NCBI GenBank assembly: GCA_028691175.1
Contig: JAQUZU010000099.1
Span: 1-6,874, forward strand
Direction of reading: 5' to 3'
Length of the DNA stretch: 6,874 bases
DNA from: Candidatus Kapaibacterium sp.
GTDB taxonomy: Bacteria; Bacteroidota; Ignavibacteria; Kapaibacteriales; UBA2268
Positions within the stretch are counted from its first letter, which is position 1, and every line of letters starts with the position of its first letter. The notes under the pieces are model-generated. The model had not been told where the DNA came from and did not search any database. It saw nothing but the letters and a program-made list of their open reading frames with translations. Made by a program: the position numbers and the translations under genes. Below, in pieces: positions 5,981-6,874 of this stretch.

Positions 5981-6570
5981 TTCTTATATAAGCCGTTTTC
6001 GAAAATATATTCTGCCACATTGTCCGGCACAATGTGTTTTATTGTCTGCCCGAGGCGGACTCGCTCGCGAACCATCGAGGAAGAAATATCCGTATATGGC
6101 GAATTAATCGGGATAAATTCAGGAGACGTATGCGGAAAACCAAGCCGCCCGGCCACGCATATAGTAGCAATTTCTCGAATTTGTTCGCAATTTTTCCATT
6201 TATCAAATTTCTCTGCCTGATCTTCACCTATCAGCATAAATATTTTCGCGTCCGGATATTTTTCGCGAATATACTTTAATGTATCGATGGTATAACAAAC
6301 TGTGCGGGTTTTGATCTCGAACTCGTCGATTTCGACGTGCGGATTTCCGGCGAAAGCAAGGTGAAGCATATCGAGCCGGGGTTGGGCTTCATGCACCGAA
6401 ATCGGTTCGCCTACATACTTTGCTTTGAACGGCGAAATTCCGGTAGGAATAATCAATAACTTGTCGAGCTGCATTTGATCGCGGAAGCACTCGGAAATGA
6501 GCAAATGCGTAATATGAACCGGATTAAAACTTCCGCCATAAATACCGATTCGTAACTGATTATCTGCCAT
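5977..6570 (-). CDS. nadD: Nicotinate-nucleotide adenylyltransferase (NadD)
   Basis: A cytosolic enzyme of 197 residues, the normal family size. It joins nicotinate mononucleotide and ATP to make deamido-NAD, an essential step of NAD synthesis. Visible motifs: GGSFNPVHITH (12-22), the nucleotidyltransferase signature with its HxxH; IPTGISPFK (41-49); CYTIDTLKY (92-100); GEDQAEKFDKWK (115-126); and SSSMVRERVRLG (163-174), the ISSTxIR-type ATP-binding motif. The variant THL in place of the common GHL after the first His is conservative and seen in many NadD proteins. I chose the ATG at 6570: AAAGG lies 8 bases upstream, and the core motif then begins at residue 12. The frame stays open to an ATG at 6663, but those 31 extra residues fall on the coding sequence of the upstream gene in another frame. 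The start overlaps the ygiQ stop by 11 bases. The TAA stop shares TTAA with the convergent LRR gene. Confidence 0.95.
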   Translation of the reverse strand: MADNQLRIGIYGGSFNPVHITHLLISECFRDQMQLDKLLIIPTGISPFKAKYVGEPISVHEAQPRLDMLHLAFAGNPHVEIDEFEIKTRTVCYTIDTLKYIREKYPDAKIFMLIGEDQAEKFDKWKNCEQIREIATICVAGRLGFPHTSPEFIPINSPYTDISSSMVRERVRLGQTIKHIVPDNVAEYIFENGLYKN

Positions 6571-6874
6571 GCGTTTTGCCTTTGTAGGGTTGAAAATGTT
6601 TGTCATCTTTAGTTTTATGCGATGAGAATTTGCTGAATTTCGTTTGTGATTTGTCCGCCGCATGGTTGTCGGGCGAACTGCCTTTATAGTTTTGCTTCTC
6701 TAAATCCCGTCCTTGCAAAAATGCTTTTTCCTTTGACTTGTTGCTGTTCTTTTTCTCAACGAAAATATCCTCACCTGTGAAAGAATTCTTTCCCGTATAA
6801 AACTGTAATGTAGAATATGTCGATGGTGTCGGAGTGAAAATTTGAATTTGCTCCGGATTAATGAAAAGTTCCTG
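6560..6874 (-). CDS. ygiQ: YgiQ-type radical SAM protein, C-terminal fragment
   Basis: The minus strand is open from the window edge to a TAA at 6560-6562, giving 104 residues without a start, so this is the 3' end of a gene that continues beyond base 6874. The first half reads QELFINPEQIQIFTPTPST, then LQFYTGKNSFTGEDIFVEKK, then EKAFLQ. This closely follows the C-terminal block of YgiQ (UPF0313/DUF3362) radical SAM proteins as I know it: 'PEQVQdFtPTPmT', 'YYTGxdPfTgexvyV', then 'K..Q+aLlQ'. The radical SAM CxxxCxxC cluster would lie upstream, outside the window. The last ~48 residues are a Lys/Ser/Gln/His-rich, probably disordered tail; basic low-complexity tails are usual in this family. 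The biological function of YgiQ is unclear. The gene overlaps the nadD start by 11 bases (6560-6570), so the two are very likely co-transcribed. Confidence 0.83.
   Translation of the reverse strand, partial: QELFINPEQIQIFTPTPSTYSTLQFYTGKNSFTGEDIFVEKKNSNKSKEKAFLQGRDLEKQNYKGSSPDNHAADKSQTKFSKFSSHKTKDDKHFQPYKGKTHGR

Noticed and set aside
6571..6663. N-terminal extension of NadD starting from ATG 6663.
   Set aside because: The extra 31 residues are out-of-frame reading of the ygiQ tail; the ATG at 6570 has AAAGG 8 bases upstream and gives the normal family length.
1..6874. Search for mobile elements, CRISPR arrays, tRNA or rRNA genes, toxin-antitoxin or defence genes.
   Set aside because: Genes fill nearly the whole window, all but one with a recognised core or outer-membrane family; no terminal inverted repeats, spaced short repeats or tRNA-like cloverleaf were seen by eye.

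Overview
This window looks like ordinary housekeeping chromosome from a member of the Bacteroidota/Chlorobiota (FCB) group, with moderately low GC content. The lineage call rests on three things. The first gene is the end of an outer-membrane beta-barrel protein of a type common in Bacteroidota. The clearest promoter has the Bacteroidota -33 TTG / -7 TAnnTTTG form. Most start codons lack a strong Shine-Dalgarno. Assignment below phylum level is not possible from this window.

Layout. Positions 1-353 (+) are the C-terminal end of the outer-membrane beta-barrel protein, closed by a clear rho-independent terminator (371-398). Next on the + strand is pgsA (426-1004), phosphatidylglycerophosphate synthase, which carries an unusually long perfect hairpin early in its coding region (481-515). 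Convergent to it is a tightly packed minus-strand operon, in transcription order phoH, cdaA, pcm, miaA (4362 down to 1047). Successive genes overlap by 8, 4 and 11 bases. It encodes a PhoH-type ATPase, a membrane diadenylate cyclase that makes c-di-AMP, protein-L-isoaspartate methyltransferase and tRNA dimethylallyltransferase. A promoter at about 4398-4428 fires this operon and argues for a non-ATG start of phoH.

Divergent from phoH is a + strand gene (4553-5980) for a secreted leucine-rich-repeat protein with 17 in-phase 23-residue repeats and no insertions or deletions. It meets nadD (5977-6570, minus) tail to tail: both stop codons lie in the same TTAA. nadD (nicotinate-nucleotide adenylyltransferase) overlaps by 11 bases the end of an upstream minus-strand gene that runs off the window edge (6560-6874). 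That protein tail is recognisable as the C-terminus of a YgiQ-type radical SAM protein.

How the genes relate. Most are core functions: phospholipid synthesis, NAD synthesis, tRNA modification, protein repair and c-di-AMP signalling. I see no mobile element, CRISPR array, RNA gene or defence system, and no convincing new biological system. The items most worth a second look are the start-codon and promoter architecture of phoH and cdaA, the pgsA hairpin, the c-di-AMP synthase locked into a phoH-pcm-miaA operon, and the regular secreted LRR protein of unknown role.
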